This document shows, one piece after another, positions 63,372 through 64,000 of a DNA stretch of 64,000 nt (position 1 is the first letter of the stretch; each line of letters begins with the position of its first letter). Below the pieces are notes generated by a model, which saw nothing but the letters and a program-made list of their open reading frames with translations, searched no databases and was not told the DNA's origin. This stretch comes from Hippopus hippopus (Eukaryota; Mollusca; Bivalvia; Cardiida; Cardiidae), in the NCBI GenBank assembly GCA_946811185.2, contig OX328097.1, forward strand, positions 56,573,063 to 56,637,062, in the 5' to 3' direction. A program made the translations under genes and the position numbers.

Positions 63372-63600
63372 TTAATCCTTTACCGCACAATGGTGACTTT
63401 TAACAACCCTGGGAAAGAAGCCTCTTGAAAACATTGTGGGAAAAGGAGAAAATGCTGGTAACCAGCATTTTCTCCTTTTCCCACAATGTTTTCTACCCTA
63501 TCAAAGAAAAGCTGCACTATTTGAGCCATATTGAAATTGTCGTCTGCAAATGCTCTCAATTTGGACAAGCCTAAAATATTGTCATCTGGTTAAGGGTTAA
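63372..63600 (-). mobile_element. TTAA-1 MITE, complete
   Basis: 229 bp, TTAATCCTTTACCGCACAATGG to 'ggttaagggttaa'. Full palindrome and element-long minus-strand open frame (63380-63568). Confidence 0.9.
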
Positions 63601-63740
63601 GTGGCAGTCCTGAGCCTGTTTGCTTTTGCCTGAAGCTGCTAATGATTGACTCAAAGAACTTTTGCAGACAGTGTTGATCAAGACCTGACTGCACAGAACA
63701 TTCAGTCTGATCTTGATCTACACTGTCACGTTTTTGTGCT
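63597..63740. mobile_element. TTAA-2 MITE, partial, abutting TTAA-1
   Basis: Starts at the shared TTAA (63597). The hairpin 'gttgatcaagacctgactgc' pairs with 'cagtctgatcttgatctaca'. The far end is not identified. Confidence 0.6.
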
Positions 63741-64000
63741 TTTCTGAATGAATATAAGTTGTGAGAAGTTGTGGCCACACCTTTTTGCCTCTCTTGTATT
63801 TCTTTTTATGTGATGTTCCGGTCGGTATGCATATTGAATAACATTGTATAAAGATTGCGATCATGTTTAAAACTTATCTTGATGAATAATGTTTAATCCT
63901 ACAGTTTGAAAAAAATTTACTGATTTTTTTTTTGGTCACACTTTCAGATTTGCAGTACTTTGATGAGGTCAAATAATTTCACATGATTTATTTTGATATT
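63741..64000. other. unique AT-rich sequence to the window edge
   Basis: No gene seen. 'tttggtcacactttcag' near 63932-63948 looks like a splice acceptor, but the sequence after it meets stops in every frame within about 50 bp. Confidence 0.5.

Overview
The window looks like about 64 kb of intronic, transposon-packed DNA from an animal, most likely a bivalve mollusc (perhaps a heterodont clam or mussel). I infer this from the low GC, the spliced coding exon in an otherwise gene-empty stretch, the tRNA-derived SINEs, the GTCCGTCC-bearing Helitron-like repeats and the 'GAGCCATG...aagccccctttt' short elements. No species was checked by search. There are no bacterial-type genes, operons, rRNA genes or CRISPR arrays. 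Almost every open frame in the window is a shadow of a repeat.

Real coding content is tiny. One confident exon (3611-3913, plus strand) encodes a complete immunoglobulin domain in a phase 1-1 exon. Its motif layout, and the Trp that its last base would begin if the next exon starts with GG, resemble Ig domain 1 of PTK7 / off-track pseudokinase receptors. A second possible exon of the same gene (53674-53753) lies 50 kb downstream with good splice sites and a compatible phase. If both are right, the window is mainly one giant intron. A CpG-richer island (about 42.9-46.4 kb) carries a separate minus-strand candidate first exon (43523-43681, acidic Ser/Asp-rich N terminus) behind a CCAAT/E-box/TATA-like promoter. 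A Tc1-like transposase relic lies at 35.4 kb. A coding-like fragment of unknown origin lies on the minus strand at 14.7-15.1 kb.

The dominant feature is TTAA-1, a ~230-bp non-autonomous element (MITE) present in roughly 80 full or broken copies, more than one per kb. It has TTAA at both ends, tips reading CYCTTTACC, and a near-perfect 66-67-bp central palindrome. The TTAA flank and tips are those expected of the piggyBac superfamily. A second ~211-bp family, TTAA-2, shares the TTAA flank and similar CYCTWA-type tips but has a different hairpin (GATCAGACTGCACA). The two families repeatedly sit end to end with a single shared TTAA, e.g. 49253-49908 and 56992-58690. This looks like repeated insertion into the TTAA at the edge of earlier copies.

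Other layers are: a TA-flanked ~264-bp MITE (TA-1); a ~195-bp MITE with 'gggtccgtattcaccaac' ends; hAT-like elements with CAGTGTTC tips (1.3-2.1 and 17.2-18.7 kb); three Helitron-like elements with a 3' hairpin plus CTAG-type end (25.7, 33.6 and 58.2 kb), two of them inside TTAA-1 copies; seven SINE copies; two foldback elements; and several minisatellites (26, 28, 35, 68, ~140 and ~165 bp units). The nesting order lets one read the relative ages of these families.
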